Assembly: GCA_001556125.1 (NCBI GenBank)
Contig: LSIG01000219.1
Span: 1-9,918 of the forward strand
Length of the DNA: 9,918 bases
From: Rhizobiales bacterium CCH10-E5
GTDB lineage: Bacteria; Pseudomonadota; Alphaproteobacteria; Rhizobiales; Beijerinckiaceae
Direction of reading: 5' to 3'
Numbering within the stretch: position 1 is the first letter of the stretch; every line of letters begins with the position of its first letter. Of the stretch, positions 1-7,260 are shown piece after piece. The notes beneath the pieces were generated by a model, which searched no databases, was not told the origin of the DNA, and saw only the letters and a list, made by a program, of their open reading frames with translations. The translations under genes were made by a program, and so were the position numbers.

Positions 1-337
1 GATGAGCCAGGCGGTCGCCCATCTCGACGAGATGACCCAGCAGAACGCGGCGCTGGCCGAGCAGAGCGCGGCCTCGGCCGGCTCGCTCTCCAACCGCATC
101 GGTCAGCTCAACGACCTCGTCGCCGCGTTCCGGACAGGGCCGGAGGGCGCCTCCGTCGGCCAGGCCGCGGCCCCGGCCTCGACCGAGCCCGCGCGGTTGC
201 GCCAGCTCGCGGAAGCCGCCTTTGCCCAGACCAAGGCCCAGGCTCCGCGTCCGGCACCCCGTCCCGCGCCGGCTCCGGCCCCGGCGAAGAAGGTTGCCAA
301 TAGCCGCGCCAGCGATGCCGGCTGGGAAGAGTTCTGA
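1..337 (+). CDS. methyl-accepting chemotaxis protein, C-terminal end (partial)
   Basis: This is the last 111 or so residues of a chemoreceptor whose 5' part lies left of the window; the frame is open at base 1 and stops with TGA at 335-337. The visible N-terminal stretch (TQQNAALAEQSAASAGSL, then IGQLNDLVAAFR) is the typical end of the MCP cytoplasmic coiled coil, the second methylation helix whose Gln/Glu residues are modified by CheR and CheB. It is followed by a low-complexity Ala/Pro linker (PRPAPRPAPAPAPAKK, about residues 82-97 of the visible part). The protein ends in GWEEF, which fits the C-terminal xWxxF pentapeptide that tethers CheR/CheB to receptors. The sensory and membrane regions are not visible, so ligand and topology are unknown. 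The next gene is convergent and starts its stop codon 8 nt away. Confidence 0.93.
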   Translation, partial: MSQAVAHLDEMTQQNAALAEQSAASAGSLSNRIGQLNDLVAAFRTGPEGASVGQAAAPASTEPARLRQLAEAAFAQTKAQAPRPAPRPAPAPAPAKKVANSRASDAGWEEF

Positions 338-345
338 AGCGAGGT

Positions 346-375
346 TCAGCCCTTCCCCGTGAGGGGGCGGGCTGA
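346..375. terminator. hairpin between convergent mcp and ligD, possible bidirectional terminator
   Basis: TCAGCCC (346-352) pairs with GGGCTGA (369-375), and an inner CCCC (355-358) pairs with the G run at 364-367. The structure includes the ligD stop codon and begins 8 nt after the chemoreceptor stop. Neither strand has a T tract after it, so intrinsic termination is uncertain; it may only protect the 3' ends. Confidence 0.3.
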
Positions 376-2997
376 TGCGAAGAAGCCGGCCCAGAGATCA
401 GCCGGCGGCCCATCCCGCAGCAGGGCCCCGGCGCTGAAGGCGTCGGGGGCGGTGGTCGCCAGATCGTCCCAGGCGATCGGCACCGCCACCGGCGCGCCGG
501 GGCGGGCGCGGGTCGAATAGGGCGCGATTGCGGTCGAGCCGCGGCCATTGCGCAGGTAGTCGACGAAGATCTTCCCCTTGCGCGCTTTCTTCGACAGCGT
601 CGCGGTAAAGCGCGACGGCTCGCTGCCGGCCAGGGCCTGGGCGAAATCGCGTGCGAAGCCCTTGACCCGGTCCCAGCCGGCGCGAGCCTTCAGCGGCATC
701 ACGACGTGATAGCCCTTCCCGCCCGAGGTCTTGAGCAGGCTGTCGAAGCCGACCTCCTTCAGGCGGTCGCGAACGGTCAGTGCCGCCTCGCGGACGCGTT
801 CCAGCGGCACGCCCGCATCCGGATCGAGATCGAAGATGATCTGGTCCGGCGTTTCGACGGCTTCGACCGTCGCGCCCCAGAGGTGAATCTCGACCGTGCC
901 GAGCTGGACCAGCGCCGCCAACCCGTCGAAATCGCGGATGAAGAGGAGTTCCTCGCCATCCTTGTCGCGGATCCGGTGGATCGTCTCGGGCATGCCCGGC
1001 ATGGCGTGTTTCTGGAAGAAGGAATGGCCAACAATGCCGTTCGGCGCCCGGACGAGGCTAAGCGGCCTGTCGATGACATGCGGCGCCATCACCGGCCAGA
1101 CCGTGGCGTAGTAGTCGAGCAGATCCTGCTTGGTAAAACCGATATCGGGCCAGAGCGGCTTGTCGGGGCTGCTCAACGTCACGGAGGTGGTGGCTTTCGG
1201 CGCGACGGACCGGCCAGCGGCTTTCGCCGGCTTGCGTTTCGCCTTGGCCGAACCACTCCTCGAACGGGTCTTCGCCCTGGGCGCCGGCTCTTCGTCCGCA
1301 AGCGCCTCCATCGGCTGTTCTGCGACCACATCCTCAGCCGGCTTGTCTTCGCGCAGGCCGAGGAAGCTGGCATGGCGCAGCGTCTTCGAGCGGGTCCAGG
1401 CGCCGAACTCGACCTCGGCGACGAGATCTGGCTTCACCCAGACGATGCCTTTTTCGCGGGCGGCTGCGCCCTCGAAGGGCGAGGATTCGCTCCGGAGTGC
1501 ATCGAGGCGCTTCTTGAGCGCAGCTGCCGAGGCGCGGGTAAAGCCGGTGCCGACGCGGCCCGCCGTCTTCAGCGCCCCGCCCTCGTGATAGGCGGCGACG
1601 ATCGAACCCAGCTCACGGCCCGAGCCCTTGGAGGGCACATAGCCGGCGATGACGAATTCCTGCCGCAGCGTGCATTTCGACTTCACCCAGTCGCGGCCGC
1701 GGCCGCTGCGATAGGGCGCGTCGGCGCGCTTGGAGATGACGCCTTCGAGCCCCATGCGGCAGGCATGGCGCAGCATGGTCTGCCCCGGCTCGATAAAGTG
1801 CTCGCTGTAGCGCAGCGGGCCGGTCTCGTCGGCCCCGCGAATCAGATCCTCGAGCCGCCCCTTGCGCGCGAGCAGCGTGTCGGCGCGCAGATCCTGCCCG
1901 TCGAGATGCAGCAGATCGAATCCGAAGAAGACCAGCGCGCTGGTCGCTCCCTCCGACAGCGCCTCCTGAAGGGCGCCGAAGGAGGAGACGCCGCTCTCAC
2001 TGAGCGCGACCACCTCGCCGTCGATCAGCGCCGTCTCACAGGGCAGCTCGGCCAGGGCCTTCGACAGCGTCGCGCCGAAACGCTCCGTCCAGTCCAACCC
2101 CGAGCGGGTGAGGAGACGCACGGCGCCACGATCGATGCGGGCCTGCAGGCGGTAGCCGTCGAACTTGACCTCGTGGAGCCAGCGCTCGCCGGCCGGCGGC
2201 TTCTCCTGCAGCGTCGCCAGGCAGGGCGGCACGAAATCCGGGAGGGCATCACGCTGGGGCGCCTTGGGAGCAGTCTTGCGAGCAGCTTTGGACTTGGCGG
2301 CGCGGGGGGCCTTCGATCCCGACTTGGCCTGCGGCTGCCGGCCGGCTGCGCTGACATCGTCCGTGCCCGGCCGCTTCGTCTTGCCCCAGACCCTCGGCTT
2401 GGGTGCCTGGCCGGCGGCGATGTCCTCGATGCTCAGGCCCGACGCAACCGAATTGGGGGCTGTTTCGAGGATGTCTTCTTCCGGACGCGCGGCGGCGTCA
2501 TCGACCTTGATCAGCAACCAGTTGTCGCGCTTCTCGCCGCGGCGGGGCTTCAGGCGAACCAGATGCCACTGCCCGGCGAGCTTGTGGCCCTCCAGCATGA
2601 AGGAGAGATGGCCCTTCTCAAGGCCGAAGGCGGGATCGCCCTCCGGCACCCAGCGCCCCTCGTCCCAGACGATGACGGACCCGGCGCCATATTGTCCCTC
2701 GGGAATCGTGCCTTCGAAGCTACCATATTCGAGCGGATGATCCTCGACATGAACGGCGAGCCGCTTCTCGTCGGGATCGAGGCTCGGGCCCCGCGTCACT
2801 GCCCAAGACCAGAGCACCCCGTCATGCTCGAGCCGGAGATCGTAATGCAGGCGGCGGGCGGCGTGCTTGTGGACGACGAAGGCGCCGCCATGGGCCTTGC
2901 GCGCCTGGGCCTTGCCCGACTTGCTCTGCGGCGCCCCTTCCGGCTCGCCGGTTCGGGTGAAGTCCCGCTTGGCACGGTAGAGGTCGAGGCCAGCCAT
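346..2997 (-). CDS. ligD: multifunctional ATP-dependent DNA ligase LigD (PE-LIG-POL)
   Basis: LigD is the end-processing and sealing enzyme of bacterial non-homologous end joining. The 883-aa protein shows three domains. Residues about 1-165 are the 3'-phosphoesterase, with H45, H51, D53, R55, H87 and Y91 at the active-site positions known from the Pseudomonas enzyme. Residues about 255-550 are the ATP-dependent ligase plus OB fold, with nucleophile K278 in KFDGYR, motif III DGEV (326-329), motif IV EGVISKR (418-424) and motif V WVKSK (437-441). Residues about 605-883 are the AEP-type polymerase, with D723/D725 (FDLDPD), H764 and D813. Lys/Ala-rich linkers lie at about 205-248 and 563-602. 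The frame stays open 50 codons further upstream, but MAGLDLYRAKRDF matches family N-termini, has GGGAG 8 nt before it and starts 19 nt after the ku stop. All catalytic residues are present. Confidence 0.97.
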   Translation of the reverse strand: MAGLDLYRAKRDFTRTGEPEGAPQSKSGKAQARKAHGGAFVVHKHAARRLHYDLRLEHDGVLWSWAVTRGPSLDPDEKRLAVHVEDHPLEYGSFEGTIPEGQYGAGSVIVWDEGRWVPEGDPAFGLEKGHLSFMLEGHKLAGQWHLVRLKPRRGEKRDNWLLIKVDDAAARPEEDILETAPNSVASGLSIEDIAAGQAPKPRVWGKTKRPGTDDVSAAGRQPQAKSGSKAPRAAKSKAARKTAPKAPQRDALPDFVPPCLATLQEKPPAGERWLHEVKFDGYRLQARIDRGAVRLLTRSGLDWTERFGATLSKALAELPCETALIDGEVVALSESGVSSFGALQEALSEGATSALVFFGFDLLHLDGQDLRADTLLARKGRLEDLIRGADETGPLRYSEHFIEPGQTMLRHACRMGLEGVISKRADAPYRSGRGRDWVKSKCTLRQEFVIAGYVPSKGSGRELGSIVAAYHEGGALKTAGRVGTGFTRASAAALKKRLDALRSESSPFEGAAAREKGIVWVKPDLVAEVEFGAWTRSKTLRHASFLGLREDKPAEDVVAEQPMEALADEEPAPRAKTRSRSGSAKAKRKPAKAAGRSVAPKATTSVTLSSPDKPLWPDIGFTKQDLLDYYATVWPVMAPHVIDRPLSLVRAPNGIVGHSFFQKHAMPGMPETIHRIRDKDGEELLFIRDFDGLAALVQLGTVEIHLWGATVEAVETPDQIIFDLDPDAGVPLERVREAALTVRDRLKEVGFDSLLKTSGGKGYHVVMPLKARAGWDRVKGFARDFAQALAGSEPSRFTATLSKKARKGKIFVDYLRNGRGSTAIAPYSTRARPGAPVAVPIAWDDLATTAPDAFSAGALLRDGPPADLWAGFFASARPLTGKG

Positions 2998-3016
2998 TCG
3001 ACGCGCTCCCGGTCGC

Positions 3017-3922
3017 TCAGGCGCTCTTCTTCGTTCTGGCAGCCTTAGTGGATGATCTGGCGCTGGCGGACGATTTCGCGGCCGCCGGCTTGCCTGCAGC
3101 CTTCCCGCCCTTGCCCGGAGCGGGCTTGCCGGCGCCGGCGCCTTCATCTCCCGCCAGGCTCTTCTTCAACGCCTCGAATAGGTTGACGACATTGGCGGGC
3201 TTTTCGGCCGCCTGGACCACGGGCGGCTTCTTGCCCTTCTGCTTGGCCTGGATGAGCTCCAGCAGGGCGCTCTCATAGCGGTCCTCGAAGCCCGAAGGGT
3301 CGAAGGCCGCCCGCTTCTTGTCGATGATGTGGGTGGCGAGGTCGATCAGCTCGGCATCGATCTTCGGCTTGCCCAGATCGCCGAAGATCTCGTCTGGCTT
3401 CCGGACCGTCTTGTCATAGCGCAGCGTCGTCAGCAGCAGACCCTTGTCGAAGGGCTCGATCATGACCGGCCGCTCGCGGCGATAGAGCACGATGCGGGCG
3501 ATGCCGGCCTTCTTCTGCCGCGCCATCGCCTCGCGGATCACTGCGAAGGCCTCTTCCGAGACCTCGTCGGAGGGGGTCACGTAATAGGGCGTGTCGAAAT
3601 AGATCTGCGGGATGTCGGCGCGATCGACGAAATGCTCGATCGAGAGGGTGTGCGAGGATTCGATCTGGACGGCGTCGATCTCGTCCTCCTCGACCAGCAG
3701 ATATTCGTCGTCGCCGATCTCGTAGCCCTTGACCTCGTCATCGTCCTCGACCGGCTTGCCGGTGACGCCATCGACATATTGCCGCTTCACGGTGTTGCCG
3801 GTCTTGCGGTTGATGATGCGAAAGGAGACCTTCTCGCTGTGATCGGTGGTGCCGGTCAGTTCGACCGCGCAGGAAACGAGTGAGAGCTTGAGATAGCCCT
3901 TCCAGGCGGGACGCGGCGCCAT
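3017..3922 (-). CDS. ku: non-homologous end joining protein Ku
   Basis: Bacterial Ku forms a homodimeric ring on double-strand break ends and recruits LigD. The 301-aa protein opens with [18 protein letters not shown], the usual start of the Ku core (compare xRxxWKGxLxxxLV). Core motifs include [19 protein letters not shown] (about 64-82), the [14 protein letters not shown] strand region (about 104-117) and [13 protein letters not shown] (about 167-179). The tail (about 255-301) is Lys/Ala/Gly-rich, as in many alphaproteobacterial Ku proteins, where such tails contact DNA or LigD. The frame is open 201 codons further upstream, but conservation begins at this Met and GAGGG lies 7 nt before it. 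Its ATG shares one base with the stop of the small gene upstream (TGATG), which suggests coupled translation. ligD follows 19 nt downstream. Confidence 0.97.
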   Translation of the reverse strand: MAPRPAWKGYLKLSLVSCAVELTGTTDHSEKVSFRIINRKTGNTVKRQYVDGVTGKPVEDDDEVKGYEIGDDEYLLVEEDEIDAVQIESSHTLSIEHFVDRADIPQIYFDTPYYVTPSDEVSEEAFAVIREAMARQKKAGIARIVLYRRERPVMIEPFDKGLLLTTLRYDKTVRKPDEIFGDLGKPKIDAELIDLATHIIDKKRAAFDPSGFEDRYESALLELIQAKQKGKKPPVVQAAEKPANVVNLFEALKKSLAGDEGAGAGKPAPGKGGKAAGKPAAAKSSASARSSTKAARTKKSA

Positions 3923-4146
3923 CAGGCGGCCCTCGCCGCGAGATGCGGCCGGCGGGACAGCGCCTCGGCGCGCAGGAGATCCTCGCGCGAGGGGGCCGGA
4001 ACGGGGTCTTCCAGGATCGCGAGCAGGACCTCGCGGTCGAGCTGGCCGTTGGCGACGACGGCGGCCAGCGCCTCGCGCGTCTCGCGCTCCGCCCGCAGCT
4101 GCGCCGCGAGCGCCAGGATGAGCCTGTCCTTGTCCGAATTCCGCAT
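3922..4146 (-). CDS. 74-aa hypothetical protein, first gene of the ku-ligD operon
   Basis: I do not recognise a family. The predicted protein ([20 protein letters not shown]...) looks soluble, helical and charged. It has a heptad-like Leu/Ala/Glu/Arg stretch (about 8-33), an acidic segment [17 protein letters not shown] (about 36-52) and an Arg/Ala-rich end. It has no signal peptide, membrane span or Cys/His cluster. Support for real coding is threefold. Nearly every codon ends in G or C in this frame. AGGTG lies 7 nt before the ATG. Its TGA overlaps the ku ATG as TGATG, a standard coupling arrangement. An upstream in-frame ATG at 4353 would extend it into the rpsO leader and lacks this support, so I prefer 4146. 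It may be a Ku accessory protein or only a leader ORF that drives ku translation; its position suggests but does not prove a repair role. Confidence 0.6.
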   Translation of the reverse strand: MRNSDKDRLILALAAQLRAERETREALAAVVANGQLDREVLLAILEDPVPAPSREDLLRAEALSRRPHLAARAA

Positions 4147-4215
4147 GACGCAACACCTGCCCGTGGACCCGACTCCTGCAACGGGCGGCTCTCCGGGAGG
4201 TTCCGCCGGGCGCGC

Positions 4216-4243
4216 TGGCATTTCCCGCGATTTCGTGTATACC
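4216..4243 (+). promoter_or_regulatory. candidate rpsO promoter
   Basis: TGGCAT (4216-4221) and TATACC (4238-4243) are 16 nt apart and lie upstream of the structured rpsO leader, in the only AT-richer part of the divergent region. The -35 match is poor, so this is a weak call. Confidence 0.3.
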
Positions 4244-4294
4244 GCCCGCAACCGGCCTCCCCGGCCGGCTGCGCGACCCCTCCCCGATGAGGCG

Positions 4295-4348
4295 GATCGC
4301 GGGCTTCGGACCCTGCTGGACGACATCCCGGCTGCGGCCCGCCAGATC
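4295..4348 (+). promoter_or_regulatory. structured rpsO 5' leader, possible S15 autoregulatory site
   Basis: GATC (4295-4298) pairs with GATC (4345-4348). After a 2-nt bulge (4343-4344), GCGGGC (4299-4304) pairs with GCCCGC (4337-4342). Inside, GCTGG (4315-4319) can pair with CCGGC (4328-4332), including a G-U pair next to G-C. A smaller hairpin, CCGGCC (4252-4257) with GGCCGG (4263-4268), lies upstream. The main stem ends 12 nt before the AAGGA ribosome binding site (4361-4365). In several bacteria S15 represses its own mRNA by binding leader structures; that this one does so is inference. Confidence 0.4.
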
Positions 4349-4372
4349 AACACCCAACCGAAGGATCAGACG

Positions 4373-4642
4373 ATGTCGATCACTGCCGAGCGCAAGACCG
4401 CGCTCCTGAAGGAATATGCCACCAAGCCGAACGACACCGGTTCGCCGGAAGTGCAGGTCGCGATCCTCACGGAGCGCATCAACAACCTGACCGGCCATTT
4501 CAAGTCCCACACCAAGGACAACCACTCGCGTCGCGGCCTGCTCAAGCTGGTCTCGCAGCGTCGTTCGCTGCTCGACTATCTGAAGGGCAAGAACGAGGGT
4601 CGCTACAAGACCCTGATCGAGAAGCTCGGCATCCGCCGCTGA
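4373..4642 (+). CDS. rpsO: 30S ribosomal protein S15
   Basis: This is an 89-aa protein of normal S15 length. It is a small helical protein that binds the 16S rRNA central domain early in 30S assembly. Recognisable family stretches are [19 protein letters not shown] (about 23-41), [19 protein letters not shown] (about 42-60) and the C-terminal [10 protein letters not shown]...[12 protein letters not shown]. The HxxDxxSRRGL-type RNA-binding segment is intact. The ATG at 4373 follows AAGGA (4361-4365) with 7-nt spacing. The frame is open further upstream to 4049, but that extension has no S15 similarity and overlaps the ku operon. pnp follows on the same strand, the usual rpsO-pnp order, with a structured 252-nt gap. 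Confidence 0.99.
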   Translation: MSITAERKTALLKEYATKPNDTGSPEVQVAILTERINNLTGHFKSHTKDNHSRRGLLKLVSQRRSLLDYLKGKNEGRYKTLIEKLGIRR

Positions 4643-4656
4643 TCGAGTAGCCGAAA

Positions 4657-4685
4657 CGCCCGGTGCGAATCCCTCGCTCCGGGCG
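4657..4685 (+). terminator. hairpin downstream of rpsO, attenuator or partial terminator
   Basis: CGCCCGG (4657-4663) pairs with CCGGGCG (4679-4685). After one mismatch, GCGA (4665-4668) pairs with TCGC (4674-4677) around a 5-nt loop. It begins 14 nt after the rpsO stop. The following CTTGCTTAA is only a weak T tract, so read-through into pnp is likely. Confidence 0.5.
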
Positions 4686-4692
4686 CTTGCTT

Positions 4693-4729
4693 AAGGGGCC
4701 TGCCGCAATGGTGCGGCGATCGCCCCCTT
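4693..4729 (+). promoter_or_regulatory. second hairpin in the rpsO-pnp gap
   Basis: AAGGGG (4693-4698) pairs with CCCCTT (4724-4729). Inside, GCCGCA (4702-4707) pairs perfectly with TGCGGC (4712-4717) around the loop ATGG. There is no following T tract, so it looks more like an RNA-processing or stability element than a terminator. Its role is not known. Confidence 0.4.
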
Positions 4730-4800
4730 CCAACGCGGCGGCCGCATGGGCGTCCCCCGCATGACCCGCCGGGCGGCTTTCCGTCCATGGCAGGATCGCC

Positions 4801-4833
4801 GAGCGCTCGGACGCATCGTCCGGACGAGCGCTC
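4801..4833 (+). promoter_or_regulatory. long hairpin in the pnp 5' leader
   Basis: GAGCGCT (4801-4807) pairs with AGCGCTC (4827-4833), and CGGAC (4808-4812) pairs with GTCCG (4818-4822) around a 5-nt loop, with a 4-nt bulge on the 3' side. It ends about 60 nt before the pnp start. In E. coli a pnp leader stem-loop is cut by RNase III, and PNPase then represses its own mRNA. A similar role here is inference from position and structure. Confidence 0.4.
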
Positions 4834-4894
4834 CGCCGTCTTGCCCATGGGCAAAGGCGCGAAGGCGGGTCGCATCCGATCCGAAAGATATCTC

Positions 4895-7063
4895 ATGTTC
4901 GATGTACAGACCGAAGAACTGATCTGGGGCGGGCGCAAGCTCGTGCTCGAAACCGGCAAGATCGCCCGCCAGGCCGATGCCGCCGTCCTCGCCACCTATG
5001 GCGAGACCGTCGTGCTCGCGACCGTGGTCTCCGCCAAGTCGCCGAAGCCGGGAATCGACTTCTTCCCGCTGACCGTGAACTACCAGGAAAAGACCTTCGC
5101 CGCCGGCCGCATCCCGGGCGGCTATTTCAAGCGCGAAGGCCGCCCGACCGAGAAGGAGACGCTGGTCTCCCGCCTGATCGACCGTCCGATCCGCCCGCTC
5201 TTCGTCGAGGGCTACCGCAACGAGACGCAGGTCGTCTGCACCGTGCTGCAGCATGACCTCGAGAACGACCCCGACATCGTCGCGATGGTCGCCACCTCCG
5301 CCGCCCTGACGCTCTCCGGCGTGCCCTTCATGGGTCCGGTCGGCGCGGCCCGCGTCGGCTATGCCGACGGCGCCTACAAGCTGAACCCGCTGATCGACGA
5401 GGTGAAGGAGTCGCAGCTCGATCTCGTCGTCGCCGGCACGCAGGACGCGGTGCTGATGGTTGAGTCCGAGGCCAAGCAGCTCTCGGAAGAGATCATGCTC
5501 GGCGCCGTGATGTTCGGCCACAAGCACTTCCAGCCGGTCATCGAGGCGATCATCCGCCTGGCCGAGAAGGCCGCCAAGGAGCCGCGCGACTTCACCCCGG
5601 CCGACGATTCCGTCGTGCTCGAGGCCGTGCTGAAGCTGGTCGATGCCGATCTGCGCGCCGCCTACAAGATCACCACCAAGGCCGAGCGCTACAAGGCGCT
5701 GGACGCTGCCAAGGCGAAGGTCCAGGCGCTGGTGTCGGACACGCCGGACGGCGTCAGCACCTTCTCCAAGGAACAGGTCGCGGGCCAGTTCAAGGAGGCC
5801 CAGGCCAAGGTCGTCCGCTGGACCATCCTCGACGACGGCGTGCGCATCGACGGCCGTGACCTCAAGACGGTCCGCAAGATCGTCTCCGAGGCCGGCATCC
5901 TGCCGCGCACCCATGGCTCGGCGCTGTTCACCCGCGGCGAGACGCAGGCGCTGGTCGTGACCACGCTCGGCACCGGCGACGACGAGCAGTTCATCGACTC
6001 GCTGGAAGGCACCTACAAGGAGACCTTCCTGCTGCACTACAACTTCCCCCCCTATTCGGTGGGTGAAGCCGGCCGCATGGGTTCGCCCGGCCGCCGCGAG
6101 ATCGGCCATGGCAAGCTCGCCTGGCGCGCCATCCGTCCGATGCTGCCGGCGAAGTCGGAGTTCCCCTACACGATCCGCGTCGTCTCGGAGATCACCGAGT
6201 CGAACGGCTCCTCCTCGATGGCCACCGTCTGCGGCACCTCGCTGGCGCTGATGGATGCCGGCGTGCCGCTCAAGGCGCCGGTCGCGGGCATCGCCATGGG
6301 CCTGATCCTGGAAGGCGAGCGCTTCGCGGTGCTCTCCGACATCCTGGGTGACGAGGACCATCTCGGCGACATGGACTTCAAGGTGGCCGGCACGGCCGAG
6401 GGCATCACCTCGCTGCAGATGGACATCAAGATCGCCGGCATCACCGAGGAGATCATGAAGGTCGCCCTCGACCAGGCCAAGGGCGGTCGCGACCACATCC
6501 TCGGCGAGATGAACAAGGCCCTGTCGGCCTCGCGCGGTCAGCTCGGCGAGTATGCACCGCGCATCGAGACGATGAAGATCCCGGTCGACAAGATCCGCGA
6601 AGTCATCGGCTCCGGCGGCAAGGTCATCCGCGAGATCGTCGAGAAGACCGGCGCCAAGGTCAACATCGAGGACGACGGCACCATCAAGATCGCCTCGGCC
6701 GACGGCAAGTCGATCGAAGCCGCGATCAAGTGGATCAAGTCGATCGTCTCCGAGGCCGAGCCGGGCATGATCTATGATGGCACGGTCGTGAAGATCATGG
6801 AGTTCGGCGCCTTCGTGAACTTCTTCGGCGCCAAGGACGGCCTGGTCCACATCTCGGAGCTGGCCGCCCAGCGCGTCCAGAAGGTCTCGGACGTCGTCAA
6901 GGAAGGCGACAAGGTCAAGGTCAAGTTCCTCGGTCAGGACGAGCGCGGCAAGATCCGCCTCTCGATGAAGGTCGTCGACCAGCAGACCGGCGAGGACATC
7001 ACCGAGAAGCTCAAGGCCCAGCGCGACGCCGAGAAGAGCCGCGAGAAGCAGTCGGCCGAGTAA
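4895..7063 (+). CDS. pnp: polyribonucleotide nucleotidyltransferase (PNPase)
   Basis: PNPase is a trimeric 3'-5' phosphorolytic exoribonuclease that releases nucleoside diphosphates during mRNA decay and can also add tails. The 722-aa protein has the full architecture: a first RNase PH domain (about 1-145), an all-helical linker domain (about 150-300), a second RNase PH domain starting near [11 protein letters not shown], a KH domain with GSGGK at 572-576, and an S1 domain from about 624 ([18 protein letters not shown]). The catalytic aspartates D486 and D492 fall in [10 protein letters not shown] with the same numbering as E. coli. I chose the ATG at 4895 ([13 protein letters not shown]) because family proteins begin there; the frame is open 36 codons upstream, but that part overlaps the leader hairpin. 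The ribosome binding site is weak (GAAAGA). A perfect terminator follows. Confidence 0.99.
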   Translation: MFDVQTEELIWGGRKLVLETGKIARQADAAVLATYGETVVLATVVSAKSPKPGIDFFPLTVNYQEKTFAAGRIPGGYFKREGRPTEKETLVSRLIDRPIRPLFVEGYRNETQVVCTVLQHDLENDPDIVAMVATSAALTLSGVPFMGPVGAARVGYADGAYKLNPLIDEVKESQLDLVVAGTQDAVLMVESEAKQLSEEIMLGAVMFGHKHFQPVIEAIIRLAEKAAKEPRDFTPADDSVVLEAVLKLVDADLRAAYKITTKAERYKALDAAKAKVQALVSDTPDGVSTFSKEQVAGQFKEAQAKVVRWTILDDGVRIDGRDLKTVRKIVSEAGILPRTHGSALFTRGETQALVVTTLGTGDDEQFIDSLEGTYKETFLLHYNFPPYSVGEAGRMGSPGRREIGHGKLAWRAIRPMLPAKSEFPYTIRVVSEITESNGSSSMATVCGTSLALMDAGVPLKAPVAGIAMGLILEGERFAVLSDILGDEDHLGDMDFKVAGTAEGITSLQMDIKIAGITEEIMKVALDQAKGGRDHILGEMNKALSASRGQLGEYAPRIETMKIPVDKIREVIGSGGKVIREIVEKTGAKVNIEDDGTIKIASADGKSIEAAIKWIKSIVSEAEPGMIYDGTVVKIMEFGAFVNFFGAKDGLVHISELAAQRVQKVSDVVKEGDKVKVKFLGQDERGKIRLSMKVVDQQTGEDITEKLKAQRDAEKSREKQSAE

Positions 7064-7098
7064 GCCGCAGCCCTTCACGCGATTCACGTGAAACGGGA

Positions 7099-7128
7099 AG
7101 CCCCGCATCATCCGATGCGGGGCTTTTT
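7099..7128 (+). terminator. rho-independent terminator of pnp
   Basis: AGCCCCGCATC (7099-7109) and GATGCGGGGCT (7114-7124) form a perfect 11-bp stem with a 4-nt loop (ATCC), followed directly by a T run ending at 7128. It lies 36 nt after the pnp stop. Confidence 0.95.
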
Positions 7129-7184
7129 CGTTACCAGCCCCTAGAGCCCAGAAATCGCTGCGCCTTGCTGACAGATTGCCAGAA

Positions 7185-7212
7185 TTGTCACCGCCACGCT
7201 GGCCGCTATAGC
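7185..7212 (+). promoter_or_regulatory. candidate sigma70-type promoter of the PPOX gene
   Basis: TTGTCA (7185-7190) differs by one base from the -35 consensus and is 16 nt from TATAGC (7207-7212). It lies just after the pnp terminator and about 50 nt before the gene start, so the gene is probably transcribed on its own. The -35 overlaps the right arm of the inverted repeat TGACA (7169-7173) and TGTCA (7186-7190). Confidence 0.45.
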
Positions 7213-7223
7213 CCGATCGTCAT

Positions 7224-7233
7224 AGTCTAGACT
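7224..7233. promoter_or_regulatory. palindrome AGTCTAGACT, possible operator
   Basis: This is a perfect 10-bp palindrome with an imperfect extension (ATA before the core GTCTAGAC, TTAT after it). It is centred near the expected transcription start of the PPOX gene. GTCTAGAC cores resemble sites of some GntR-family repressors, but no regulator gene is adjacent, so the link is speculative. Confidence 0.3.
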
Positions 7234-7260
7234 TATCGGATGCTGCTCCCGGAACCTGAC

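Larger units (their letters stand above)
4147..4372. other. divergent intergenic region between the ku operon and rpsO
   Basis: This 226-nt stretch must hold the promoters for both directions. On the plus strand a weak candidate is TGGCAT (4216-4221), 16 nt, TATACC (4238-4243). The GTATAC element is palindromic, so it is -10-like on both strands, but I find no convincing -35 for the ku direction. The right half (about 4252-4372) contains the structured rpsO leader described separately. truB, which often precedes rpsO in alphaproteobacteria, is absent here. Confidence 0.5.

Noticed and set aside
706..3048. A 780-codon plus-strand open frame opposite ligD
   Set aside because: It is the antisense shadow of ligD, kept open by high GC. 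It has no recognisable motifs, while the minus strand encodes all LigD catalytic residues.
4235..4243. GTATAC as a -10 element for the ku operon on the minus strand
   Set aside because: It is palindromic and looks -10-like, but I find no acceptable -35 at 16-18 nt on that strand.
4049..4372. A 108-codon N-terminal extension of S15
   Set aside because: S15 is normally 89 aa, the ATG at 4373 has an ideal ribosome binding site, and the extension overlaps the ku operon and structured leader.
3923..4525. A 201-codon N-terminal extension of Ku
   Set aside because: Ku similarity begins exactly at the Met at 3922, which has its own ribosome binding site. The extension would run through the rpsO gene and leader in antisense.
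4691..7111. An 806-codon minus-strand open frame opposite pnp
   Set aside because: It is a shadow of pnp with repetitive Leu/Asp/Gly composition and no family match. It also crosses the pnp terminator.
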